From: JBBQYD01 sp942493075
Lineage (GTDB): Bacteria > Verrucomicrobiota > Verrucomicrobiia > Limisphaerales > UBA8199
Reading direction: 5' to 3'
Assembly: GCA_942493075.1 (NCBI GenBank)
Contig: OW818681.1
Location: forward strand, 248,001 to 312,000
DNA: 64,000 nucleotides
Shown here: piece by piece, positions 53,201 through 61,956 of the stretch
How the letters are laid out: the number at the start of each line of letters is the position of its first letter
Numbering within the stretch: position 1 is the first letter of the stretch
Position numbers and translations under genes: made by a program
Notes under the pieces: generated by a model
The model's input: the letters and a program-made list of their open reading frames with translations, nothing else
The model's database searches: none
What the model was told of the DNA's origin: nothing

Positions 53201-54939
53201 CGGGACGCGGATTGAAACACATCCATCAGCGGCAGTTTATTTGCAGCCCCCTGTCGTCCCGTGAGTCATCGCGGGACGCGGATTGAAACACAATCGGCGG
53301 CAAAGTTGTCACCATCAGCCCTGAGTCGTCCCGTGAGTCATCGCGGGACGCGGATTGAAACTAAATGGGTTGGCGCGCAGTTTTTTAGCTGGGCGAGTCG
53401 TCCCGTGAGTCATCGCGGGACGCGGATTGAAACACACTGCACTGGCGCATCACACCACGCCCCACAGCGTCGTCCCGTGAGTCATCGCGGGACGCGGATT
53501 GAAACCTGCGCAAGCAGCGCTGGGATGATCTGGCGGCTGAGTCGTCCCGTGAGTCATCGCGGGACGCGGATTGAAACGGGGCTGGGGCTCACGGATTAGC
53601 TTGAGGTCGCGGTCGTCCCGTGAGTCATCGCGGGACGCGGATTGAAACACCGTCACATGGACCGAGCTCGGATCAATCTTCCCGTCGTCCCGTGAGTCAT
53701 CGCGGGACGCGGATTGAAACAAGTTGAAAGCGGCTGTCGAACTTGCAAAGGCTGAGTCGTCCCGTGAGTCATCGCGGGACGCGGATTGAAACACCGTAAT
53801 GTCACGGGCATTGTAGATCGGGATATGTCGTCCCGTGAGTCATCGCGGGACGCGGATTGAAACGGATGGATCGTGAAAAGGCCGCTGGCACGCTGACGTC
53901 GTCCCGTGAGTCATCGCGGGACGCGGATTGAAACTTCGGAAGCACCGCGATCGGTGCCACCGGAGCTGGTCGTCCCGTGAGTCATCGCGGGACGCGGATT
54001 GAAACAGGCCCACCTGCACCACACGTAGCAGCGCCGTCTGGTCGTCCCGTGAGTCATCGCGGGACGCGGATTGAAACAACTCCCATACTGCGGCCGCATA
54101 GACCACACCTGGGTCGTCCCGTGAGTCATCGCGGGACGCGGATTGAAACAAGTTGAAAGCGGCTGTCGAACTTGCAAAGGCTGAGTCGTCCCGTGAGTCA
54201 TCGCGGGACGCGGATTGAAACACCAATCATCTAAGGTTTCCCCGCGAATAAATTGTCGTCCCGTGAGTCATCGCGGGACGCGGATTGAAACGGGTCGCCT
54301 TTGGGCGGGCAAGTCACCCTTCAAGGGGTCGTCCCGTGAGTCATCGCGGGACGCGGATTGAAACGTGCATCACAGGTTTGCTGATGAAAGCTGAAGTGGT
54401 CGTCCCGTGAGTCATCGCGGGACGCGGATTGAAACTGATCCCACCATAGGAACTCCGATGTTGAGCGGGTGTCGTCCCGTGAGTCATCGCGGGACGCGGA
54501 TTGAAACGACTGCGAATTGCTTCGAGAGCTGATTAACGTTCAGGTCGTCCCGTGAGTCATCGCGGGACGCGGATTGAAACATCGCTCCGATTGATCCCAG
54601 ACAGGCCGCTGGCCGTCGTCCCGTGAGTCATCGCGGGACGCGGATTGAAACACATCAGATCTGTTCCGCAATGCATACCACGCGTAAGTCGTCCCGTGAG
54701 TCATCGCGGGACGCGGATTGAAACACTCAGACCTCACATGCCGCTCGCTCACACATGAGGTCGTCCCGTGAGTCATCGCGGGACGCGGATTGAAACCCTG
54801 GGCGTGTGCGTATGATTCACCTTCACCCCCAGTCGTCCCGTGAGTCATCGCGGGACGCGGATTGAAACATGATTCGGATCACCGGCACTGCAAACCTGGT
54901 CAGTCGTCCCGTGAGTCATCACGGGACGACGGGTTGCGG
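47281..54939 (+). CRISPR. Type I-C CRISPR array, 106 intact repeats plus a degenerate last repeat
   Basis: Repeats start at 47281, 47353, 47426 and so on to 54832, with a degenerate final one at 54903 (107 in all by eye), giving 106 spacers of about 33-37 nt. The repeat is 37 nt, starts GTCGTCCCGTGAGTC and ends GCGGATTGAAAC. An 8-bp stem (GTCCCGTG with CGCGGGAC, one G-T pair) around the loop AGTCAT precedes the ATTGAAAC handle, as expected for Cas5c processing. All intact repeats look identical. Several spacers occur two or three times. The long minus-strand frames across the array are artefacts of the repeat. Confidence 0.99.
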
Positions 54940-55024
54940 GCCTCACCGACGCCGCCGAGATCCAAAAACCACGAACTCTTTAGTGAAACCTGAGGAGGCG
55001 CTCTACGGCGAGAGCGGACCTACC
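54932..55024. repeat. REPIN-like element abutting the CRISPR array
   Basis: A 93-bp element with inverted ends: GGTTGCGGGCCTCACCGACG then CCGCCGA at the left, and on the opposite strand GGTAGGTCCGCTCTCGCCGT at the right. It aligns end to end, at equal length, with 63457-63549. The left boundary falls one base after the hairpin of the final CRISPR repeat, and the right end contains the last codons and stop of the rhamnosidase gene (stop at 55003-55005). Confidence 0.7.
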
Positions 55025-57834
55025 AATGAAGGGATGGTCGAGCTGAAATCGTAGGTTCCTGAGGTGACCGCGAGGCGGACATGGCCGTCTTCACGGGCCA
55101 ACTCTGTCACTCCACGGACTTTGGATAGTGTCTTACCGCTCTCTTTCACGACAGAGCCGCCGCGGTGAGGCAGGACGATGGTTGCCGTTGTGCCGACAGG
55201 GATCTCCACGCGCAGTCGGAATTGATCTCCCTTTCGTTGCCAGGAGCTGAGAATCCGCCCCCGGACAGAATCGTAATGGGCACGCACCCAGGTCAAGTCG
55301 CCAACCGGTTCGGGTTGAATCAGGACGCGATCGAAGCCCCGCGCCGATGGATCAGGGCGAATGCCAGCCAGAGCCTTATAGAACCATTCACTGACTGAGC
55401 CAAACATCGGATGGTTATGGGAGTAGGTGTCATCGCTGAACTCCCAATGTTCCCACAGCGTGGTGGCGCCTCTGCCCAGCATGTGCCCCCAGCCAGGGAA
55501 TGTCTTTTGGTTCACCAAGGCGTAAGCGACATCTGCCTTCCCGGCGTCAGTAAGGGCGTTGAGCATATACTTGGTGCCGAAGATTCCCGTGGTGAGGTGG
55601 TTGTCATGAAGGCGAATGTCTTGGAGAAGCACATCGATTGCTTGCTTCCGTTCGCCGGGCGGGACGAGGCCGAAGTAGAGCGCGAAGGCCTGGCATGTTT
55701 GCGTTGCGTCTCCATAGCGCCCGGTGCCGGGTTGCAGAAACTTGCGATTGAACGCTTCCCTAATCACTGAGGCCTTGGCTTCGGCGGCGGAGGCATCGTC
55801 CAATTTGCCCAGGTTACGTGCGATCTGCGCAAACAGCTTTACGTTGAAGTAATAGAAAGCAGTGCCAGTGAGAGCACGGGGCTTTGGCAAGAGACTCTCA
55901 TGATCGCTGATGCCATTGTCGAGGATTCCGTAAGAGGCTGCAGAATCCAGCAGCTCGATCCATCGCCGGGTGGCCGCGTATTGATCGGCCATCGTGCGGG
56001 TGTCGCCGTAGTATTGGTGCAATTGGCAGGCGAGCAGCGGCTGCGCCATCCCGTAATCGACTGGACCGGCACCTGGGCCGAGATCTGCGGCAGGACGATC
56101 CTGGCCAAGACTCTGATCCGCGATCCCCACAAACGGTGCGGTTTCTGTAAAAGCTCCGTTAGGACGGACGGCCTCCCAAAGATCCTGAGCTGCCTTGGCG
56201 TAAAAGGACGCCATATCGAAATTGAGCATGCCCATCTCACTTGAAACCGAGATGTCGCCTCCGTAGGCCAGTTTCTCCCGGTGCGGGCAATCGGATTGCA
56301 CGCTGAACAGATTGCTCAGCTCCGTCCACAGCACCATTTCCTGAATGCGATTGAACAACGGATTGGAACAGGCGAATGCGCCGGAGGGCTTCACATCCGA
56401 ATTGAGGCGCAGCCCTTCAAGGGCGTTCAGCCTGGGGCGTCCGGGAAAACCGGTGACTTCGACATATCGGAACCCATGGAAGGTGAAGCGCGGAGTGAAT
56501 ATTTCCAGTCCGTCGCCTTTCAGGATGTATTCATCGAGTTGGAATGCGGTTTCCGGTTTGCCCTGGCCAGGGTAACGATAGTGTGGACCACCGCTTTTGA
56601 TCTGGCCAACAACTGCGGTCATACCATTCAAGGTGCCATCGGGATAGAGTAGTTCCCCTGAGCGCAAGCGGACCCTTTCTCCGGTCGGGCCTTTGACCTT
56701 CAGTCGGACCCAGCCGGCGAAGTTCTGTCCGAAATCAAAAATGAACACTCCCGGTTTGGGTTCCGTGACGCGCACGGGCTTGAGGCGCCGTGTGACACGA
56801 ATGGGAGGCGCCTCTTGCGCGTGCAAGGCGCCAACAGATGGCTGGCTGGCAGCGATCGCCCGATCCCATCGTGAATCATCAAAGCCGGGCCGATCCCAAC
56901 CGGGTTGTTCTCGTCGCGCATCATAAACTTCTCCCAGGTACACGCTGTTGCGCAGAATCGGTCCGTCAGCGACTCGCCACTCTGGATCGCTGATCACGGT
57001 TTGCACCTCGCCATCGGCGAATTCGATGCGCAGTTGCAGAATGAGTCGGGGCCTGCCCGTGGTAAGCGATTCGCCGGGCTTGAGCGAGCCCCACATGCCG
57101 AGCGGCAAAGGATCAAACCAGCCATTGCCCAGCATGATGCCAATCGCATTTCGTCCCGATCGCAACTGGCCGGTCACGTCATAGGTCGAGTAAAGGACTC
57201 GCTTGGAATAGGTGGTCCAGCCTGGGTCGAGGCAGTGGTCGCCCACCTTGGTTCCATTGATCCGCAGTTCGTAATAGCCCAAGCCGCTGACGTAGGCGCG
57301 GGCGTGCGCAACCCTCTTGTTTTTAAGGGCGAACTCCGTTCGGAATAGCGGGGCGGGGTGGTCGTCGAATGCATCTTTTTCCGGGGTCGGTCCGGAGCTG
57401 TGGCGTTGAATCCAGGTGGCCTGCCAGTCCGCTCCAAACAAAGCCGTTTCGAACGATGCCGGCGAACTGAACGAAGAAGGTTTGCCCTCCGCATCCCACG
57501 CCCGGACTCGCCACCAAACGCGCTGGCTGGAATGCAGAGGCGCTCCGGAGTATTCGATGCTCAGAGAATCGAGGGAGGCGACTTTGCTGCTATTCCACAG
57601 GTCGGCCGCGCCAGCTTCCAATTGCCGTCGGGTGGATGCTGCCTGGATTTGATAGGCCGTCTGCTGATCACCTCGTTCGCGTGATTTCAGAGTCCAACTT
57701 AACCGCGGGGTCGGCGTGTCAATTCCTATGGGACTCTCCTGGTACTCGCAACGAAGGTTCTGCACTTCCAACCCGATTGCTGAGCAGGTCATGGCAGCCA
57801 AAAGAAGAGGGACTAAGGCGCTCCATGGCTTCAT
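55003..57834 (-). CDS. GH78 alpha-L-rhamnosidase, secreted
   Basis: 943 residues from ATG 57834, chosen because it begins a signal peptide (MKPWSALVPLLLAAMTCSAI); an ATG at 57912 would add 26 residues. N-terminal beta domains (VQNLRCEYQESPIGIDTPTP, RVWWRVRAWDAEGKPS) are followed by the (alpha/alpha)6 catalytic domain. The GH78 acid motif is present as SDCPHREKLAYGGD, and WEHWEFSDDTYSHNHPMFGS is the conserved late segment. It releases L-rhamnose from plant or bacterial polysaccharides and glycosides. The extreme C-terminus (SLVGPLSP) is encoded by a REPIN-like repeat. Upstream on the same strand are a FucP-type symporter and an isomerase-like gene. Confidence 0.93.
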   Translation of the reverse strand: MKPWSALVPLLLAAMTCSAIGLEVQNLRCEYQESPIGIDTPTPRLSWTLKSRERGDQQTAYQIQAASTRRQLEAGAADLWNSSKVASLDSLSIEYSGAPLHSSQRVWWRVRAWDAEGKPSSFSSPASFETALFGADWQATWIQRHSSGPTPEKDAFDDHPAPLFRTEFALKNKRVAHARAYVSGLGYYELRINGTKVGDHCLDPGWTTYSKRVLYSTYDVTGQLRSGRNAIGIMLGNGWFDPLPLGMWGSLKPGESLTTGRPRLILQLRIEFADGEVQTVISDPEWRVADGPILRNSVYLGEVYDARREQPGWDRPGFDDSRWDRAIAASQPSVGALHAQEAPPIRVTRRLKPVRVTEPKPGVFIFDFGQNFAGWVRLKVKGPTGERVRLRSGELLYPDGTLNGMTAVVGQIKSGGPHYRYPGQGKPETAFQLDEYILKGDGLEIFTPRFTFHGFRYVEVTGFPGRPRLNALEGLRLNSDVKPSGAFACSNPLFNRIQEMVLWTELSNLFSVQSDCPHREKLAYGGDISVSSEMGMLNFDMASFYAKAAQDLWEAVRPNGAFTETAPFVGIADQSLGQDRPAADLGPGAGPVDYGMAQPLLACQLHQYYGDTRTMADQYAATRRWIELLDSAASYGILDNGISDHESLLPKPRALTGTAFYYFNVKLFAQIARNLGKLDDASAAEAKASVIREAFNRKFLQPGTGRYGDATQTCQAFALYFGLVPPGERKQAIDVLLQDIRLHDNHLTTGIFGTKYMLNALTDAGKADVAYALVNQKTFPGWGHMLGRGATTLWEHWEFSDDTYSHNHPMFGSVSEWFYKALAGIRPDPSARGFDRVLIQPEPVGDLTWVRAHYDSVRGRILSSWQRKGDQFRLRVEIPVGTTATIVLPHRGGSVVKESGKTLSKVRGVTELAREDGHVRLAVTSGTYDFSSTIPSLVGPLSP

Positions 57835-57921
57835 CGAAGGAAAGAAAGCAGACGGGCTGCGGCCCGGTCTGAAACAGAGGCCACTGAAAGGGAAACAGGG
57901 TTGAATGGACATAGCATTGAG

Positions 57922-59253
57922 TTAGGAATTGGAGGGGCCCAGCCTTTGAGACCGGCCTTCTGATCGCGCGAGCAAGCGAGGGTAAGCGATCCCGTAGATT
58001 GCCGTGGCAATGAAACCGATCAAGGGAAGCCCAAAGCAAATGGCCATATTGTGGAAGGTATCGGCCAGCCAGCCCATTAAAGGCGGTGCAATCGCTCCTC
58101 CCACGATTGCCATGATCTGGAAGGAGGCGGCAATCTGGGTGCGCGGTCCGAGGTTGGCGAGGCTCATGGCGAAGATGAACGGGAACATAACGGACATGAA
58201 GAGCCAGCAGAGCGGGAGCACCATCCAGGAGACATGCTTGATGTCGGCCATCACCACGATGATGACTGCGGAGCTCAGACAACCGTAGATTGCCAGCAGC
58301 AGGTTTGGCGGGATTCGGCGTGTGAGCAGTCCTGCTGAAAAACGACCGATGGCGTAGAGAACCATGGCGATCGTTACAACGTATGCAGAGGTGGCTTCGG
58401 GGCTCGCCGCACCGGTCAGGTGCCGATAACGTTCGAACCAAGGGGAGGTTTCGATTTCACCCTGGCCCGTGGCAACAATGGCGTTCTCCAGGATGTAATT
58501 TACTGCAAAGGCATTGACCCCGACCTGGGCAGCGATGTAGAGGAACTGCGTTGCCAGGCCCCAGCAGAAATGCGGCTGCTGATGAAGAATGATCGGAGCG
58601 GTTGCGGCCTGGGCATTCGAATCCGCGCTGGTTCGGCCGGCTTCCACCTCGGGGAGTTTGATTCGATAGAACACCGCAAACACCACCAGCACGAAGCAGC
58701 CGAGAATGGTATAAGGAATAATGAGGGTGTGGAAATCAACCTGCCCTTCGGAGGAATGTCGTCCAAAAATGAAGGCGCCACCGACCGTTGGCGCGATGAT
58801 GTAGGCGACCGAGTTAAATGCCTGGGCCGTTGACAGCCGCGCTGCCGCGCCTTCCTTCGGGCCCAATGTAGTGATGTACGGGTTCGCGCCAGTCTCGATG
58901 CAGGCCAAGCCGCACGAGAGCACGAAAAGCGCGATTAGGAATCCACCGAAGTTCTTCAGCCATAGCCCGGCTGGGATGAAGAGAAACGCGCCCAACGCCA
59001 GCACCAGCAGGCCCGTCAGAATCCCGCGCTGATAACCGATGCGCCGCATTAATAACGCTGCCGGAAAAGCCATGACAAAGTATGCCCCGAACACGGCAGT
59101 TTGAACGAAGCCAGACTGGGCTTTGCTGACCTGGAGCAGGTCCTGGAAATGCTTGTTCAGCACGTCCAGCATGGCATGGCAGAAGCCCCAGATGAAGAAC
59201 AACGAGGCTACGAGCAGGAAAGCCGTCCGTAGCGGCCGGGCATCATGCTTCAT
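57922..59253 (-). CDS. FucP-type MFS sugar:H+ symporter
   Basis: 443 residues from ATG 59253, which overlaps the upstream isomerase-like gene by 11 nt. Twelve hydrophobic segments; family features are the N-terminal FFIWGFCHAMLDVLNKHFQD, the MRRIGYQRGILTGL loop and the CIETGANPYITTLGP segment typical of the L-fucose/glucose/galactose FHS group. It probably imports the monosaccharide freed by the adjacent rhamnosidase, most likely L-rhamnose, though fucose or galactose cannot be excluded. Confidence 0.9.
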   Translation of the reverse strand: MKHDARPLRTAFLLVASLFFIWGFCHAMLDVLNKHFQDLLQVSKAQSGFVQTAVFGAYFVMAFPAALLMRRIGYQRGILTGLLVLALGAFLFIPAGLWLKNFGGFLIALFVLSCGLACIETGANPYITTLGPKEGAAARLSTAQAFNSVAYIIAPTVGGAFIFGRHSSEGQVDFHTLIIPYTILGCFVLVVFAVFYRIKLPEVEAGRTSADSNAQAATAPIILHQQPHFCWGLATQFLYIAAQVGVNAFAVNYILENAIVATGQGEIETSPWFERYRHLTGAASPEATSAYVVTIAMVLYAIGRFSAGLLTRRIPPNLLLAIYGCLSSAVIIVVMADIKHVSWMVLPLCWLFMSVMFPFIFAMSLANLGPRTQIAASFQIMAIVGGAIAPPLMGWLADTFHNMAICFGLPLIGFIATAIYGIAYPRLLARSEGRSQRLGPSNS

Positions 59254-60352
59254 AGAGGGCTTGTGCGGGAGTGTTGACCAGCATCTCGCGCAGGAATCGG
59301 GAGGTGGCGATTGGATCACACGCCGCCACCAACTCGTCCATTTGGTCGCGATGCTGCGTTACAATCCGATCGAATTGCTTCAGCCAAAGAATGCTTTCTT
59401 CCACGGCCCGGACAGCGTCCTCACGATAGGGATATTGATCCATGGAAAGCCATCCTGAGTAGCCGCAGCGATCCAGCCAATAAAGCATCTCCAGGTAACA
59501 AACACTGTGAACGGTGCCGACGATCATATCGTCATCCCAGCATCCGTGGTTGTCATTAAAATGCATGTGGAAAAGCCGGTTCCCGGCGCGTTTCGCGAGC
59601 ACGATGGATTCGCCCACATTCTCGCCTCCGACGAAGGCGTGGCCAGTGTCGATGCAGACGCCGACATTCTCACATCCGGTTTCAATGGCCATGAGTAGGG
59701 TATCAGCCATGCGGGCCAGGTAGGAATGTGTCCGCGGCTCCTTAGGCTTGTATTCCAGCGCGAACCGAATGCGCGGAAACTCCCGGGCCAGGGAAGTCAT
59801 CGCTTCGCAAAACCAGGTGCGAGCCTTCTCGTAATCTGCACAGAGCAGGTAATCGTAACCATCCTGGCCGGGCCAGATATTCAGCATGGAGCAGCCCAGT
59901 TCACCTGCGATCTCGCACATTTCGCGGGTATGATCCAAAGCCATTTGCCGGACTCGGGCCTCACTGGATGAGAAGCTCCCTTTGCCATAGTGGCGCTGGG
60001 TGAAGAGGTCGGGGATGATGGAAACGCACTTGAGATCGAGGTCCTTCAGTATCCCTTTTAAATCGGCAACATTGTCACGTGCGACATCCCAGGACCCAAC
60101 GAGTTCAATGCCCTCCACCTGCGGGATTTGTGCTGCCTGGCGGAGTGTTGTCAGGGAATCGAGCGGTTCTTTGTAACCGCCACAGAAGCGGTCGCGCGTG
60201 TTGCCGAGATTGCCGAGAATAATCGAATACCTCCGGGTCGTGGAGGATTTGGAGAGAATTTCTGTTGTAGGTTTTGTTTGCAGCTTCACTGCGTCATCAT
60301 GAGATGTAAGGCCGTCTGCCTCAATGTATGTTCTGACTCTCCTGATGTACAT
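59243..60352 (-). CDS. Sugar isomerase/epimerase-like TIM-barrel protein
   Basis: 369 residues from ATG 60352; an in-frame TTG lies at 60376 and a GTG at 60289, and the first conserved residues (RRYSIILGNLGNTRDRFCGG) come well after both, so the start is uncertain. The xylose isomerase-like AP endonuclease 2 fold is clear: VEGIELVGSWDV, RFALEYKPKEPRTHS, GVCIDTGHAFVGGENVGE and LFHMHFNDNHGCWDDDM, supplying the metal ligands Glu, Asp, His and Glu. It probably isomerises or epimerises a sugar in rhamnose-type catabolism. It overlaps the symporter gene, so the three minus-strand genes form one run. Confidence 0.85.
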   Translation of the reverse strand: MYIRRVRTYIEADGLTSHDDAVKLQTKPTTEILSKSSTTRRYSIILGNLGNTRDRFCGGYKEPLDSLTTLRQAAQIPQVEGIELVGSWDVARDNVADLKGILKDLDLKCVSIIPDLFTQRHYGKGSFSSSEARVRQMALDHTREMCEIAGELGCSMLNIWPGQDGYDYLLCADYEKARTWFCEAMTSLAREFPRIRFALEYKPKEPRTHSYLARMADTLLMAIETGCENVGVCIDTGHAFVGGENVGESIVLAKRAGNRLFHMHFNDNHGCWDDDMIVGTVHSVCYLEMLYWLDRCGYSGWLSMDQYPYREDAVRAVEESILWLKQFDRIVTQHRDQMDELVAACDPIATSRFLREMLVNTPAQALYEA

Positions 60353-60389
60353 TTCCGGAGCAGGCTCCGAGGTCAACGCGTGTACATCA
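60343..60389. promoter_or_regulatory. Candidate operator, nested palindromes
   Basis: TGATGTACA at 60343-60351 and TGTACATCA at 60381-60389 are perfect inverted copies, 29 bp apart. Between them is the small hairpin CGGAG-CAGG-CTCCG (60356-60369). It lies in the divergent interval between the rhamnoside genes and the pseudopilin gene, overlapping the uncertain isomerase start. The half-site is like those of repressors binding TGTACA, but no such regulator is in the window. Confidence 0.45.
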
Positions 60390-60477
60390 AGTCAGCCAGA
60401 ATGGGCATTTTCCAAAGTGCGGCGCGGGTCTAGATTCATCGCAGAAACGACATCCATGCACCCAACACGTGAGTACT

Positions 60478-61302
60478 ATGCCAAATCACCGATCACAACG
60501 AGGGGAGAAGGCGCAACGAGCGTTCTCCCGAACCGGAGCGGCGCGATTTGAGCCGAAAGCCTTCGCGTTCACGCTCATCGAACTTCTGGTCGTTATCGCC
60601 ATCATCGCCATCCTGGCCGCGATGTTGTTGCCGGCTCTTTCGAGGGCTAAAGAAAAGGCACGCGCTATCAACTGCCTGAATAACCAGCGGCAGGTCGGTT
60701 TAGGGGTCATGCTCTATGGGCCAGACAATGACGATTACGTGGTGATGCTCGCCTCATATACCGCACCCCCTGCCAACGCCTGGTTTCCCCAGCCCGGCTT
60801 TTGCACGTGGTGGCCTGACCTGCTTCGGAAGTACGTGACAACGACGAACGTGATCGCCTGCCCATCGGTTAAGACGGGGTTAGGGATCGCCATGAACCAC
60901 CCCGACGTCGGCCGCTGGTTGAATGGCCCCCTCAAACTTTCCCGGATCAAAAGCCCTGTAGGAGTCCTTGGCTTTGCCGATGCGGGCTACATCGCCAACG
61001 CTACGGAAAGAGATCCTGATAAATGGACCGAAGTCAAAGATTTGCAGGACATGGTGTTCCGCACCCCGATTAATGATCTGTCTGGTGGATATTACACCTC
61101 CGATCCAAAGCGCCCGATTGGGCGTCACGGCAATCGTTGCAACGGCGTGTTCATGGATGGCCATGCCCAGGCCGCACGAGTAAGTACTTTCGGTTTTCAA
61201 TACTGGCCCGGCAGAGATGCTGCGGGAACCACGGCCACTGGTACCCCCGAGCTTGGAGGTAATGGCAAGTATGACCCACGCTGGATGTGGGATCTCCAGT
61301 GA
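60478..61302 (+). CDS. Pseudopilin-like protein (type II secretion-like, H-x8-DG type)
   Basis: 274 residues from ATG 60478 (GTG 60469 is possible). A long charged leader ends at AFAFTLIELLVVIAIIAILA, the prepilin cleavage/methylation motif, followed by PALSRAKEKARAINCLNNQR. The C-terminal region has GRHGNRCNGVFMDGHAQ, the motif of the Planctomycetes/Verrucomicrobia pseudopilin-like family. The residue before FTLIE is Ala rather than the usual Gly, which may slow or block processing. Membrane-anchored with an outward globular domain; role unclear. Followed after 21 bp by an anchored hypothetical. Confidence 0.88.
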   Translation: MPNHRSQRGEKAQRAFSRTGAARFEPKAFAFTLIELLVVIAIIAILAAMLLPALSRAKEKARAINCLNNQRQVGLGVMLYGPDNDDYVVMLASYTAPPANAWFPQPGFCTWWPDLLRKYVTTTNVIACPSVKTGLGIAMNHPDVGRWLNGPLKLSRIKSPVGVLGFADAGYIANATERDPDKWTEVKDLQDMVFRTPINDLSGGYYTSDPKRPIGRHGNRCNGVFMDGHAQAARVSTFGFQYWPGRDAAGTTATGTPELGGNGKYDPRWMWDLQ

Positions 61303-61323
61303 TCAGGTGTTGTTGAAGCCCTC

Positions 61324-61956
61324 ATGAAAAGAACGTTTTCGATACTCATCCTGGTGTGTGTGCTCGTTGCCGGGCTGGTTTGGGGCTTCCTCTGGAACTC
61401 GAATCGCAAGGAGCGCAGCACCTACTCAAGCTCCGGTTTTGGGGAGGCGCTCGCGCAAGAGGTGATTCTCGTGTCCTCCAAGGAAGCGGAAGTCATCGTG
61501 ATCAGCCCCTTTCTTGCCCAGTACAAGGAAACATCCGCTTACCAGCAGGTGAGTACCTTCTTGGAGGCCATGAGCCATCGTAAAGCCAGGCAGCCTGTGA
61601 TCGAGCGCCTGCCAAAGCCGGGCTTCGGTGGCATGGACGGAGGCAGCATTCCTGAGGCTGAACTCATCCGGTTGCTGGAGCGATATCCTGCGGCCAAAGT
61701 GATGGTATGCTTTGCGGCTCTCCCCCCTCTGACAGGGCGTGGTGAAAGTGCGTTGCGACAGCGAAATGTGCCGTTGGTTTTCATAGGAGGTTACAGCACC
61801 AACCTGCGGCATTGGATGAACAAAGGGCTTGTTACAAGCGCGATTGTGCCACGGTCGCAGCCAGTGGGCGCTGGCACGTCGTCCACAGCGGGATCGGATT
61901 TCGAGAGCCAATTCCAACTGATCACACCCTCAAATATAGCCACGGCGGGTTTCTGA
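61324..61956 (+). CDS. Hypothetical signal-anchored protein
   Basis: 210 residues. One N-terminal hydrophobic helix (FSILILVCVLVAGLVWGFLW) and a periplasmic part. A segment AEVIVISPFLAQYKETSAYQ and RYPAAKVMVCFAALPPLTGR looks like an alpha/beta fold, perhaps distantly like a sugar-binding protein domain, but I cannot assign a family. It follows the pseudopilin gene by 21 bp and may be co-transcribed with it; similar pairs occur in Verrucomicrobia. The C-terminus (TPSNIATAGF) has no further motif. Confidence 0.65.
   Translation: MKRTFSILILVCVLVAGLVWGFLWNSNRKERSTYSSSGFGEALAQEVILVSSKEAEVIVISPFLAQYKETSAYQQVSTFLEAMSHRKARQPVIERLPKPGFGGMDGGSIPEAELIRLLERYPAAKVMVCFAALPPLTGRGESALRQRNVPLVFIGGYSTNLRHWMNKGLVTSAIVPRSQPVGAGTSSTAGSDFESQFQLITPSNIATAGF

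Noticed and set aside
47100..55050. Many open frames on both strands with repeating SRPVSHRGTRIET or FQSASRDDSRDD peptides
   Set aside because: They are translations of the 37-nt CRISPR repeat and its spacers, not proteins.
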